From Monodelphis domestica (taxonomy: Eukaryota > Chordata > Mammalia > Didelphimorphia > Didelphidae): a stretch of 64,000 nt of DNA. Below the pieces are notes generated by a model. That model was given only the letters and a program-made list of their open reading frames with translations, was not told where the DNA came from and did not search any database. Positions 24,000-35,893 of the stretch are shown here, piece after piece. Both the position numbers and the translations under genes were made by a program. How positions within the stretch are numbered: the first letter of the stretch is position 1; each line of letters starts with the position of its first letter. The DNA is taken from the NCBI RefSeq assembly GCF_027887165.1, contig NC_077228.1:185343643-185407642 (forward strand). The letters run 5' to 3'.

Positions 24000-25095
24000 C
24001 ACAAGACTATTTTTTTTTACATTTTTTGAATTAATTTATTTAGTCAATTTAGAACATTATTCCTTGGTTATAAGAATCACATTATTTCCCTCCCTCCCCT
24101 CACCCTACCTTTCCTGCAACTAATGCGCAATTTCACTGAGTATTACATGTTTCCTTGATCAGAACCTATTTCCATGTTGTTGGTGTTTGCATTAGGATGT
24201 TCATTTAGAGTCTACATCCCCAGCCATATTCTAGCTCTTGCTTGGTTTTAAAGTCTTTCCTTTTCCAAAGATCTGACATGTATACTATTCTGTGTTCACA
24301 TAATTTACTCAAAGTTCCCTTCTTTATGTTCAAGTCATTCACCCATTCTGAGTTAATCTTGGTGTAGAGTGTGAGATGTTGATCCAAACCTAATCTCTCC
24401 CATACTGTCCTTCCAATTTTTCCAGCAGTTTTTATCAAATAGTGGGTTTTGGTCCAAAAAGCTGGGATCTTTAGGTTTGTCATAGACTCTCTTGCTGAGG
24501 TCACTTACCCCAAGTCTGTTCCATTGATCCTCCTTTCTGTCTCTTAGTGAGTACCAAATTGTTTTGATGACCACTGCTTTATAGTATAATTGGAGATCTG
24601 GGACTTCAAGGCTACCTTCCTTCACATTTTTTTTTCATTATTTCCCTGGATATCCTTGATCTTTTCTTCCTCCAAATGAAGTTTGTTATGATTTTTTCTA
24701 ATTCAGTAAAAAAAAGTTTTTTGGTAGTTCAATGGGTATGGCACTAAATAAGTAAATTAAATTGGGTAGGATTGTCATTTTTATTATGTTGGCTCATCCC
24801 ACCCTTGAGCAATCAATGTTTTTCCAATTGTTTAGATCTAGTTTTAATTGTGTGGAGAGTGTTTTGTAGTTGTGTTCATATAGTTCCTGTGTTTGTCTGG
24901 GCAGATAGATTCTGAAGTATTTTATATTGTCTAGGATGATTTTAAATGGATTTCTCTTTCTAACTCTTGCTGCTGAGATGTGTTGGAGATATATAGAAAT
25001 GCTGATGACTTGTGTGGGTTTACTTTGTATCCTGCAACTTTGCTAAAGTTGTTGATTATTTTGACTAGCTTTTTCGTTGATTCTCTAGGATTCCT

Positions 25096-25625
25096 TTTTT
25101 TTTATCATTATTTTATTTGGTTATTTTCAAACATTATTCATTGGAAACAAAGATCCTTTTCTTTTCCTCCCCCCCCACCTCTCCCATAGCCGACATGCAA
25201 TTCCACAAGGTATCACATGTGTCCTTGATTCGAACCCATTTCCATGTTGTTGGTATTTGCATTAGAGTGTTCATTTAGAGTCTCTCCTCAGTCATATCTC
25301 TTCAGCCCCTGTAGTCAAGCAGTTGCTTTTCCTTGGTGTTTTGTCCTCTGCTTATGGATAGTGTTTTTTCTCCTAGATCCCTGCAGATTGTTCAGGGACA
25401 TTGCATTGACACTAATGGAGAAGTCCATTACGTCTAATTGTACCACCGTGTATCAGTCTCTGTATACAATGTTTTCCTGGTTCTGCTCCTTTCACTCTGC
25501 ATCACTTCCTGGAGGTTGTTCCAGTCTCCATGGAATTCCTCCACTTTATTATTCCTTTTAGCACAATAGTATTCCATCACCAACATATACCACAATTTGT
25601 TCAGCCATTCTCCAATTGAAGGGCT
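25096..25625 (-). mobile_element. 5'-truncated L1 3' end inside L1 copy 1
   Basis: A second L1 3' UTR plus ORF2 C-terminus begins at a T-run at 25096 and ends near 25625, where L1 copy 1 resumes. It parallels 38480-39005 of L1 copy 2. No clear target duplication is visible, and about 160 bp of the host L1 is absent at the junction. Confidence 0.7.
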
Positions 25626-26245
25626 TCTAGTTTGTCTCCATTGCAGATGATGTTTGTTGATGGTTTTAGTATATATCTAAATATATATATATATATACTG
25701 CTTATTATTTTTAGGAAACACCCTTCTATTCCTATGCTTTCTAGTGTTTTCAAATATGAATGAGTGTTGTATTTTGTCAAAGGCTTTTTCTGCATCTATT
25801 GAGATAATCATGTGATTTTTGTTCATTTGCTTGTTAATATGGTCAATTATATGGATGATTTTCCTAATATTGAACCATCCTTGCATTCCTGGTATGAATC
25901 CTACTTGATCATGGTGGATGACCCTCATGATCACTTGCTGGAGTCTTTTTGCTAGTATCCTATTTAAGATTTTTGCATCTATATTCATTAAGGAGATTGG
26001 TCTATAGTTTTCTTCCTCTGTTTTTGACCTGCCTGGCTTTGGAATCAGTACCATATTTGTGTCGTAAAATGAATTTGGTAGAACTCCTTCTTTGCTTATT
26101 CTGTCCAATAGTTTGTATAATATTGGGATTAGATGTTCTTTGAAAGTTTGATAGAATTCATTTGTGAATCCATCTGGACCTGAGGATTTTTTTTCTTAGG
26201 GAGTTCTTTGATGGCTTGTTCAATTTATTTTTCTTCTATGGGGTT
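25625..26245 (-). pseudogene. L1 copy 1 ORF2 reverse-transcriptase fragment
   Basis: The longest open stretch (25677-26108) contains [20 protein letters not shown], then [19 protein letters not shown] and [18 protein letters not shown]. These are the fingers/palm motifs of L1 reverse transcriptase. The upstream and downstream parts of ORF2 are missing or displaced here. Confidence 0.85.
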
Positions 26246-26249
26246 GTTT

Positions 26250-29200
26250 AGTATTTAATGGGCTCTCTGCCTCCCAAGAGCCTCTTCCTCTACTCAGAGA
26301 TTGCAACATGTGGTAAGTAGGCTGTGAATAGGGTAATCAGCCCTAGTCACATGGTTCATTATTTTGTAACCTTGATTTCTAATAATCTTTAATAAACCTC
26401 ATAAAATATAATACTTTTATTACCAAAAACGAATTTAATTTTTACAGTTTGGAAACCACGAAGGGATGAAAGGAAAAACTCTCAATTAAAAAAAAAAGAT
26501 AGCCTACATAAATTTCTTTTTAAGCCACGTTTCTCTAGCCAAGGTTTTTTGCCTACCCTCCCAAAGCTATTTCTAATTCAGCTCGTTCCAGCCATCTTCT
26601 CTGGACTTTCTTGATTCAGATCACTCTCCTGGTCCCAGCCCTGGCCCCAGCAACTCTGGCCTCCAACCCAGATCGCTCATTGCTCCAGGCCCAGACCCAG
26701 GACCCAGGCTGCTTGTAGCTATTGTGTCTTCAGGAATCACAAATCAGCTGGTAAAAATAGGGGTGTTCTTTCCTTAGGCTACAATTAGCCTCCATGTGGC
26801 AGGGGCAGGGGACCCCGGGGGGGGGGGGTGCGGCAGAACAAGGAGAAGGAAGAGACTTTTCCAAATAGGAAGTTACAAGCATGGCGTATTTAAAAGGATA
26901 TCTTTTGAGTGCACTGATTCTATTACTTATCTCAACTGAGATTCAGGGGAGATATTCAACTCCCTGCAACTCTTTAGCCCAATTTGAGATTCCAAAAACC
27001 CACCCTCACTATGGGGGAGCAGCTCAGTGGCTCAGTGGATTGAGAGCCAGGCCTAGAGACAGGAGGTCCTGGTTTAAAATCTGGCCTCAGACACTTCCTA
27101 GCTGTGTGGCCCTGGACAAGTCATTTGAACCCCATTGCCTACCCCTTACCAATCTTCTGCCTTCTGACAATAGGTATCTAAATGGATGAAAGCAAGCAAA
27201 CAAACAAACAAAAAAAAACCCAATGAACTCTAAAGAGACTGGAGGTTATATTTTTAAGGCTTTTTGGATTCCAATGTTTTATAAAAATCTCTGTATTTTA
27301 TTGAATTTTGCTGATTGTTTTGTTTAAGATTTAATTTTGTTAGTTTTAAGTTCATATATTAATGCATTCAATACTATTCTGTTACACTGTTCTTTATAAA
27401 ATGTACTGGGTTTTAACTACTGTTATATTCTGTTGCTTTCCCCCTATAACTATACTAAACAAATATAATTTAATAAGCCTATATAAAAACAGCCCTTTTT
27501 CTGTTTTGAATTTGTAAACTGTCACCTTAAGGATGGATAAACTTCATCAAACTGGTTACAATTGTATAACAACCTTTGGAAAATTAAATGAGCTAAATAT
27601 CTTAAATTGATTTTAAGGGGTCCTTTAGACATGATTTTTATATATTTTTTCAACAATTCTGACAAGGTCCATTTTAGAAGCTGAAGTAAAATACAATTAT
27701 AATCCCCACCTCCCACATTTATAAAAATGTGAATGGATGGGACATCACAGTCTCATACCCAAAGGAGCTGGGAAAGTTAATCCCACGGCATGGTACCCCT
27801 AACCCTGGATGGCTCCCAAAAGAGGAGCATCTCTCATTTATAACTCTTCAGTTCACTTTACCCAACATCAACAATACAGAGTTCGGGGTTTTTTTCCCCT
27901 AGGCTCCTCTTCCACATTTTTAAATGAAATCTAGATTTCTTGATGATGTTGTAGACCCAAATAAGTTTTACTTTGTTTAAAAATGTATTTGCCAAGGTTT
28001 AAAGATTTGCTATGTCTGTAAAAAAAATGTGACAAATATCCATCAGTTCATAGGCTTTTAAAAATGTCATACAGCAGACTCATATAGAAATGATCGTGGT
28101 TTGTTTGCTATTGTAATTAATTGGGCTATTGAAAAAATTTGGGATTTTGAACTACTGTTCTTTATTAAAAAAAAAACTGTTACCTTATGAAATTCATTTG
28201 CTTGTACTTACAGTGGATCATGACCAGGTATGAAGAGGAAATGGATCTCAATTTTTGGTGAAAACCTTGTACTCTATATTTTCTTAGCTGACACAGTGTA
28301 TCAATGATTATGAGCTATATTTTTATTTTTAAAACTCTTTTATTATTATTTTTCTTGCATGTGCAATATACTATTTCAGTTTTTTTTATTTTTCTCTCCT
28401 TTTTATATTAGAAGTACATGTCACCAGTATTAAGATTTTAACTTTTTTTGATTTTGCAGTAATATAAGTTTAAAATATATTTGCTATAATGTCAATGCAT
28501 GCCCCCAAAAGCTTGAGACTATAAAAATTATGCCATTAATTATTTAAAAAGAAAAATTATGGGACTTTGCTTAATGATTCTGTCTGATTCCAGGACAAGA
28601 TATACAAAAGAGCAATTGCACAGGGCCAATGAAGCACAAAGCTAAACCTAACTTGTGCCAAAAGAGCATACAGGTCAAAAAAAAAAAGAAAAGAAACCAA
28701 TCCAGGTTGGACTTATGTACTTCTAAGTCAATACAAAGGACTTGAACCTAGTGTGAAGACTCAAGGTTGCGACGCTTAACATACATTAAGACATAGGCCT
28801 TCCTTGTATCCACACTCCTTGTGAAAATGCTTACAGACAAGTATCTCAAATTTAGCTCCTACCTGGCTCCTATAATCTAGTCCCTCTTAAGGTGGGGGGG
28901 GGGGCGGTAATGTAAAAATGTAAAATTTATTATTATTTTAAATTGCAAAGTTTAAATTCTTTGAGAGAGAAATTTTGGGTTAAGAAACATGCTACGAATC
29001 TAGAAACTGAACTGTTTGGAGAAGACACCATGAAGATGTCTCCACAGACCACAAGCTGTGAACGAGAAGATCAAGAATGAACTTTGGGTGTGGTTGATTG
29101 AACATTTACTTATATGTATACTCTTATGCCAAAAGGGACTGCCCCCTAAATGGCTTTTTGTCAATGTGCCTAGCAATCATTGGTTTTGTTTTGTTTTTAT

Positions 29201-29600
29201 CCCTCTTATCCTCAAATTATTGTAATCTTTAAGTTGATTATGTGTCCATGATCCTTTTGGGGAAACTGGTTTCCCAATATGATCGCAGGGGGGGATATGT
29301 AAAAATGGAGATTTGAACCCCAGACTTCAATCCCCAGAAGTCCTTGGTACTTCCCAGAATTCCCTATAATCTCATCTGAGTCTCCACCTGGGATCACAAT
29401 TTAGTATTTAACAGGCTCTCTGCTTCCCAAGAGCCTCTTCCTCTACTTGGAGATTGCAACATGTAGTAAGTAGGCTGTGAATGGGCTAATCAGCCCTAGT
29501 CACTATTATTTTGTATCCTTAATTTCTAATAATCTTTAATAAACCTCATAAAATATAATACTTTTGTTATCAGAAACTAGAAACTAATTTAATTTTTACA
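26250..29600 (+). mobile_element. Small LTR element B carrying a SINE
   Basis: This is a non-autonomous LTR retroelement of the same family as 13368-16591. The right LTR spans 29298-29600 (TG...CA, about 303 bp) and an incomplete left LTR ends at 26446. The interior is homologous to element A over most of its length. A SINE-derived block sits at about 27010-27200, in the same place as in A. No gag, pol or env frame is recognised. It is a broken fossil, moderately old by its spread from A. Confidence 0.75.
27010..27200 (+). repeat. SINE block carried inside LTR element B
   Basis: The block reads GTGGCTCAGTGGATTGAGAG through TTCTGACAATAGGTATCTAA, like 13884-14060. It lies between homologous LTR-element sequences on both sides. 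Confidence 0.8.
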
Positions 29601-30780
29601 CATATATCTATATACAAATTTATGTCTTGTCATTTCATCCTATACAGTTTGTCACTGTTCCCTCTAAGTATAATTCTTCTAGATGCCCAGATGATAATAA
29701 CAAATTCAATTTAAACACAATAAAATATTCTTTATAGAATCTGCATCTCTGTTTGGGTGGAGGAGGGAATGATTTAATTGTGATTTCCTGTACGCATGAG
29801 ACTTTAAAAGATATTTACCATGAACCGGTCTAAGAAATGGAAATAAAGGTACACAGCATTTATTAACTGTGCTTCCGTGGGGGAATGGTTAAACAGATAA
29901 TGGTGTATGAATATAATAGAATATTCTCTGAAACCATCCCCTCCATTATTTCTTATAGCACAACTTTTAGAAAACTTAACCACATTAATATACCATAACT
30001 TGTTCATTCTCCAATTTATGGAAACTTCCTCAGATTCTCTGCCAACTCAAAAAGATACATATTTGTACATTTGTATTTAGGACCAATTTTTCTCTTCCCC
30101 TTTTCCTTCTACTTCATTGTTAAGTTAAATGTACTTCTGAACCTAATTGCATGTGTCTGTACTCTTCCTTTAAGGTTCAATCAACTCTTCCCCCTTCATT
30201 TGTAGAAATATCTGCTTCTCCACTTTAATAAGATAATTTTCCCTAATCTTCCTTTCCCTTTGTTTCCACTTCCTCTTCTTTCCATTCTTCTCTTAAGATT
30301 ATTAAGACATAACAGAACCACCTCAGATGATAATAGAGTTCAGAGGGGACATTTGTATATCATCTCCCCATATTTGAATGTAGGCAGTTTATTCTTGTTT
30401 TGTCCCTTATCTTTCATTCACATTTGTCTTTTTCTCTTCCTTCCTATATTTCAATGCAATCCTCGCCTTCATTGGGAATCCTTGGAAGTTCTCTATTGAC
30501 ATTCAAGGTTCATTTTTTCCCCTCTAAATATTATATTCAGTTTTGCTTAAGTTATTCTTGGCTGTAAGTCCATATGCTTGGGCTAAGTAGTAGTGGCTGC
30601 TAAAGTCACATGTAATCTTGACAGGATCATTGGTGTTTGAATTCGTTGTTTCTGGCTGCTTGCATGATAATAACAATTTTTAAGATTTACCAAGGACCTC
30701 TTTTCTTATAGGGATACAGAACATTTTAACTTATTGGGTCTCTTAAAAAAGTTTTTGTTTTAAATTTTGTTTTTCTTTTT
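29601..30780 (-). mobile_element. Old L1/HAL1-like fragments between element B and L1 ORF1
   Basis: Pieces near 29950-30010 resemble the antisense of an L1 ORF2 C-terminus, and 30350-30680 resembles an older ORF1/HAL1 region (ATATTCAGTTTTGCT motif). They are more decayed than the enclosing L1. The 29880-29930 piece reads in the opposite sense to 29950-30010. Assignment is tentative. Confidence 0.4.
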
Positions 30781-30783
30781 CCC

Positions 30784-32201
30784 CTCTTTTTAAATTACCT
30801 TTTGATGATTCTCTTGAGTTCTGTGCTTGGACATCAAATTTTCTGTTCAGGTCTGGTCTTTTCTTTACAAATGCTTGAAATTCTTCTATTTTGTTGAATG
30901 ACCATACTTTCCCCCATAAGAATATAGTCAGTTTTGCTGGGTAGTTGATTCTTGGTTGTAGACCTAGTTCCCTTGCTTTCCAGAATATCATAATCCATGC
31001 CTTTCAGGTAGATGCAGCCAGATCCTGTGTTAGCCTCACTGTGGTTCCATAGTATCTGAATGACTTCTTCTTAGCAGGATGTAATATTTTTTCCTTGGTC
31101 TGATAGTTCTTGAATTTGGCTATAACATTCCTGGGTGTTGTCAGTTGGGGATTAAGTACAGGAGGTGATCTGTGAATTCTTTCAATCTCCACTTTTTCCC
31201 TCTTGTTCTAGAATATTGGGGCAGTTTTCTTGGATAATTTCCTGTAGTATGATGTCCAAGCTTTTTTCTTTTGTCATGGTTTTCCGATAGACCAATGATT
31301 CTTAAGTTGTCTTTCCTGGAACGATTTTCTAAATCTTCTGTTTTGTGAATGAGTTGCTTCATATTTTCCTCAATTTTTTCATTCTTTTGATTTTGTTTTA
31401 TAGTGTCCTGCTGCCTTGTGAGGTCACTTGATTCTAGCTGTTATATTCTTGTTCTTAAAGACTGGATTTCATCCCTGGCTTTTTGGTAATCCTTCTCCTT
31501 CTGGTCTGATTTTCTTTGGAGGTCATCTTTCATCCTCTTTCCCTCATCTTTCATCTCCTTTGCCTCATCTTTCATCTTTTTTGTCTTGTCTTTCATCTCC
31601 TTTGCCTCATTTTCAATCTGGTTGATTTTGGCTTTCAAGACACTATTTTCTTGTTTTAGTACAAGTGCCTCTGTTGCCAGATGACTTATCTTAATTTTTA
31701 AGTTTTTTTTCCAGTTGTCTTCATCCTCTCTTGTTTTTTTTTTTAAATCCTTACCTTTTGTTTTGGAGTCAATACTGTGTATTGGCTCCACGACAGAAGA
31801 GTGGTAAGGGCTAAGCAGTGGGGGTCAAGTGACTTGCCCAGGGACACATAGCTGGAAAGTGTCTGAGGTCAGATTTGAACCTAGGGCCTCCCATCTCTAG
31901 GCCCAACTCTCAATCCACTGAGCTACCCAGCTGCTCCCCTTAATTGTGTTTTGAATTATATTTTGAGTTCTTCCAGAGACTGTATCCAATTCACTTGATT
32001 TTCTGTTTTGTTGCCCCGTTTTCCCTCATCCTTCTCTGTTCTGTTTGCTCTTTGTTCATTGCCTGTATAGAAGCTGTCGATTCTTATTTCTTTTTTCTTT
32101 TTCAGTTGTTTTCTCGTATTTACCCCTTCTTTACTCCCTGCAGTTGCCCTAGATCTTGCTCCTCTCTTTTTGTGGTTTTTGGCTTTTATTTCCACTTTCA
32201 C
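30784..32201 (-). pseudogene. L1 copy 1 ORF1 remnant (coiled-coil RNA-binding protein)
   Basis: The N-terminus starts at the Met near 32201. A coiled coil rich in EAKEMKD-type heptads covers about 31500-31730. The C-terminal domain reads KARELGLQPRINYPAKLT near 30900-30970, homologous to the LQPRISYPAKL block of ORF1p. A SINE splits the frame at 31733-31940, and further frame breaks are present. Confidence 0.8.
31733..31940 (-). mobile_element. WSINE1-like CORE-SINE in L1 ORF1
   Basis: The full antisense unit runs from a T-run through the tail (CAATACTGTGTATTGGCTCC) and the core (CAAGTGACTTGCCCAGGG) to the head (GAGCTACCCAGCTGC). It splits ORF1 of L1 copy 1. Confidence 0.85.
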
Positions 32202-32795
32202 CCTTGGAGTTTTGTCAGTAAATCTCTCAGTGCAGTCTGTGGGGGAGGGGTTTTGGAGCTTGAGTTTCCCTGACCTCTGAAGGCTTTGATAGGATTAAGT
32301 CTGGCTGGGTTGCTGGATGTGCCCTGAGGCCAAAACCTTGGGAAAGGGGGGGGGGCAATATGGAGTATCTGCAGCTGCAACTATGCCTCCCACTCTGAGC
32401 TCTGCATTTCTCCTCTATCTGTTTCCCCACTGCCTGTGTTGGACACTCTGAGCCTGGAACAGCTTTGTCCACAAGGTACTCCCTCCAGACCCGCGCCTTT
32501 GCCTTCCCAGAGATTCCAGCTGCTGCTGAAGGTTGAGCACTCTAGGCATGGGAGGGGTCCTGGGACCTTCCTTCTTCCTTCCCCTTAAACCTGAATGTTC
32601 TTGATTCCTGGCTTTGGGAGGTGTAACTTTTAAGTTGAGTCCAGCAGGAGGGTTCCTTGGCTTTGTCTTGTTGTTAGGTTTGATTTTTAGTCCCCTGGGA
32701 GTATTTACTTTGTAATCAATAAGGGTTTTCAGAGGTCTGAACATTTGCTGCCTCTATGCCGCCATCTTGACTCCGCCTCCCACAAGACTATTTTT

Positions 32796-34970
32796 AAAAA
32801 TTTATGGCACATAATCTGAACTGGATTCTCACAGGACAATCCTTCTACATCTCTTGTGTAAACTCACTATCCCATTCTCCATAGTGGCTCTCCTAAACCT
32901 TTTCATCTCTCCCAAAACCTCTTATGGCTTCCCATACACCCACCCTTTCAGTTAAGAACCTTGCCTCATATTTTATGGAGAAACAATAAAAAAAAAAAAG
33001 GAGGCCATTGGGCTATGTATGAGCTTCTTCTCTTCCCCTCTATTTCTACTTCTTCCCCTCTATGTCATCTCATACCACTCAGAGGTATGCCACTAACTCC
33101 TCCCACTATTTCTCATCATCTGCCATCATCTCCTCCTTCACTGCTGTCTCACGTGAAAAGATAGCTTTATTCCTTACCGAGGCTAAGCCCTCTACTCACA
33201 CAAGCAATCCCATTCCATCCCATCTCCTCCAAAGTATCACCTTATGTCATTCTCACTCTGATCTCTTCTTCTTCACTGGTTCCTTCACTGTGACCTGCAA
33301 ACATGTCCATGCCTTCCCCATCCTCAAAAAAATTCTCTCTTGATCTTTTAATCCTCACAATCACCTTCTATCTTTGTTCTTTCTCGCTAACTGCCTTGAA
33401 AAGGCCATCATCTACAACAGGTGACTCCACTTTCTCTCTTCCCATCTATAATACAGCTTCCAATCTTATCATTCCCACAGAAAATACTTTTTCTAAAGTT
33501 GCCAGCAATTTCTCAATTGCCAAATCCAATGGCTCTTTCCCTCAATCTTTATTCTCCTCAATCTTTCTGCATCCTTTGACACTGTTGATCATTCTCATCT
33601 CCTTGATGTTCTCTTTGCTCTAAGTCTTCAAGACACTACTTGCTCCTGGTTCTCCTCTTCCCTCTCTCTCCAGTCTTTTCCAGTCTCCTTTGCTGGATTG
33701 TTATCCAGACCACAACTTCTAGCCATAGGTGATCCACAGAGTTCTTCTAGGCTCTCATCTCTTCTTCCTTTATTTATCACTTCCCTGGGTGTTCTCATCA
33801 GCTCCCATGGATTTAATTACCATCTCTATTTTGATGAGATAGGAAAATGTCTCTGCTAACCTCCAATCTCACATCTCCATTTGTCTTTTAGACATCTAGA
33901 ATTAGAGATGTAGGATTCATCTTAAACTCCATATGTCAAAAACTGGACTCATTATTTTCCCCTAGACCTATCCATGCCAACTTCTCTGTTACTACTGAGA
34001 GCAGCACTATCCTTCTAGTCCCTCAGGCTCATAACCTAGATGCCATCTTTCCCCATATCCAATCTGTCAGTGTCGCTTTTTTTTAAATGATTAAAAAATT
34101 AGGTATTTAATTGGACATCGTTTTAAAGCAAATGATCATTTGTTTCCCCTTTTAACCTTGGTTGTATTGGTTTTGTTTGCACAAACAATTTTGAATTTAC
34201 TATATTAAAAATGACCTATGTTATATCTCACAATGTTATCTATTTCTTATTTGGTCATAAATTTTTCCCTTATCAATAATATCTTCTCTCCTCTGACACT
34301 ACCACTACTCTGGTGAAAACCCTCATCACTTCATGTCTATAACTACTGCAATAATTTGCTGGTGCAAGTCTCTCCTTATTCCAAACCATGCTCTATTCAG
34401 CCACCAAAATGGTTTTCCTAAAGCCATGTCACTCCCCAACTCAATAAACTTGAGTAGCTACCTATTGCTTCCAGGATCAAATACAAAATCCTCTATTTGG
34501 TACCCAAGATCCCTCTCTACTTCCTACACCTTTTCAGTCTTCTTAAAACTTTATCCTGCCATATGGTCTTCAATTCAGTGACAATTGTCTTCTTGCTGTT
34601 CCATGGGCAAGCCACTCTATTTTGTAGCTCTGGGCATTTTTTTTGTTGTGCGCCCCCCCCCTCCCACTCCCTGGAATGCTCTCACTCCTCATCTCTGCCT
34701 CCAGGCTTCTCTTTAAGTCTCAACCAAGATCCCCTCTTGTACAGAATGCCTCCCCTAACTGCTCTCAATTCTAGTGCCTTCCCATGGTTATTTCCTATTA
34801 CCTGGAAATGGCTTGTTCCTGCCTATTTGTTTGCATTTTGTCTCTTTCATTAGATTACAAACTCCTCATGGACAGGACTGGTCTTTTGCCTCTTTTTGTA
34901 TCCCCAACACTTGGCACAAGTGCCTGGAACATAGTAGGCACTAATCAAATATTTATTAATTGACTGATTG
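32796..34970 (+). mobile_element. L2 LINE, right part (reverse transcriptase to 3' end)
   Basis: This continues the L2 interrupted at 24000. A piece reading FDTVDH near 33575-33590 matches the reverse-transcriptase block LSAAFDTVDH of L2. The 3' end carries the familiar tail: a GGACAGGACTG-type segment, then GCCTGGAACATAGTAGGCAC and AATAT-rich DNA at 34900-34965. An older L1 fragment interrupts it at about 34080-34285. The 3' end is followed directly by a MIR3. Confidence 0.8.
34080..34285 (-). mobile_element. Old L1 internal fragment inside L2
   Basis: The sequence around TTGGTTGTATTGGTTTTGTT (34158-34177) matches the antisense L1 ORF2 segment seen at 39555-39580. L2 sequence lies on both sides. 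Confidence 0.6.
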
Positions 34971-34984
34971 GACAGGCAATGGGG

Positions 34985-35168
34985 CATCATTGAAAATAGG
35001 GCACAGGCTAGAGTCAGGAGACCCAGGTTCTAGTTCAGTCTCTTCCACCAACTAGCTATGTGACTGTGATCAAGTTATTTCACTTCCTTAAGTCTCATTT
35101 CCTCCTCTTTAAAATGAGTAGGTTACATTAGAAGATCTCTAAGGTTTTTTTTCTACAATTCTATGGAA
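34985..35168 (+). repeat. MIR3 relic
   Basis: GAGTCAGGAGACCCAGGTTC, CAACTAGCTATGTGACTGTG and AGAAGATCTCTAAGG. Confidence 0.8.
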
Positions 35169-35239
35169 TTATTTCATTCCAGCTCTATAGAAAGAAGGCT
35201 ATTTTAATCATTAGTGTTAATGAACTGAGTTGCTTCCAA

Positions 35240-35400
35240 AAATAATGAGTTTTCCATTACTGGAAGTATTGAAGCAGATGCTGGATTTGTTAGAGATAAT
35301 TTAAATAATTTGGGGGGGGATGATATAAAATGGATTCCTGCATTAGCTGGAAGGCTGGTTAGAGGAGCTCTAAGATCCCTTTGAATCATAAATTTCTGAC
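35240..35400 (+). repeat. Possible L3/CR1-type relic
   Basis: TTACTGGAAGTATTGAAGCA, GATGCTGGATTTGTTAG and CTCTAAGATCCCTTTG resemble CR1/L3 3' ends. Confidence 0.4.
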
Positions 35401-35439
35401 CCAATGAGACCAGGTTTTTTGTTGTTGTTGGGTTTTTTA

Positions 35440-35655
35440 AAGACAGCATTGAGAGCTAATTGTGGAGCTAAGACTTGGGTTCAAGTCCTGCCTTGAATAC
35501 ATCAAGGCTATATGACACTAGGCAAGCCATTTCATGTTTTATTCCTCTAGATAATTCCCTAAGATTACAAGTTATGGAGAAAGTGCCAATTTATACTGAG
35601 AAAGGGAGTTTCTTCTTTCAGGAGTTCCCTATGCCAAAGAAATCATAGGTCCAAT
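35440..35655 (+). mobile_element. CORE-SINE with a third tail type
   Basis: A core-like GACTTGGGTTCAAGTCCTGC is followed by a tail with CTAAGATTACAAGTTATGGA and GGAGTTCCCTATGCCAAAGA. The same tail type occurs at 36985-37190. Confidence 0.6.
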
Positions 35656-35704
35656 GCCTATTCCCATCCAATCTTTGAAAATTTTTTTATTCTACTTGTT
35701 TATT

Positions 35705-35893
35705 TTTTTAAACTCTTGCTTTCTGTCTTAGAAGCAATACTAAACATCAGTACCAAGATAGACGAACAGTAAAGGTTAGGTATTTGGGGTTAAGTGACTT
35801 GTCCAGTGTCCCACAGCTAGGAAATGTGTGAGGCCAAATTTGAACTTGGGTTCTCTGGTCTCCAGACCTGACTGTCCTACCTAGCTGCGCGCC
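35705..35893 (-). mobile_element. WSINE1-like CORE-SINE, diverged
   Basis: Core TTAAGTGACTTGTCCAGTGT with a degraded tail and a head ending ACCTAGCTGC. Confidence 0.75.

Larger units (their letters stand above)
24015..32780 (-). mobile_element. Near full-length L1 (copy 1), heavily invaded
   Basis: The element reads right to left. Its 5' end lies at about 32780 (antisense of a start carrying TCAAGATGGCGGC) and its T-run 3' end at about 24015. It is flanked by a 15-bp direct repeat, CACAAGACTATTTTT, at 24000-24014 and 32781-32795, so it is one insertion. It holds ORF1 remnants (30784-32201), reverse-transcriptase pieces of ORF2 (25625-26245; RPISL and DAEKAFDKI) and a 3' UTR. Compared with copy 2 it lacks about 1 kb near 24225-24235, about 160 bp near 25096-25625, and about 1.9 kb between 26245 and 30780. 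Inside it sit an L1 3' end, an LTR element, unassigned older pieces and a SINE. Confidence 0.85.
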
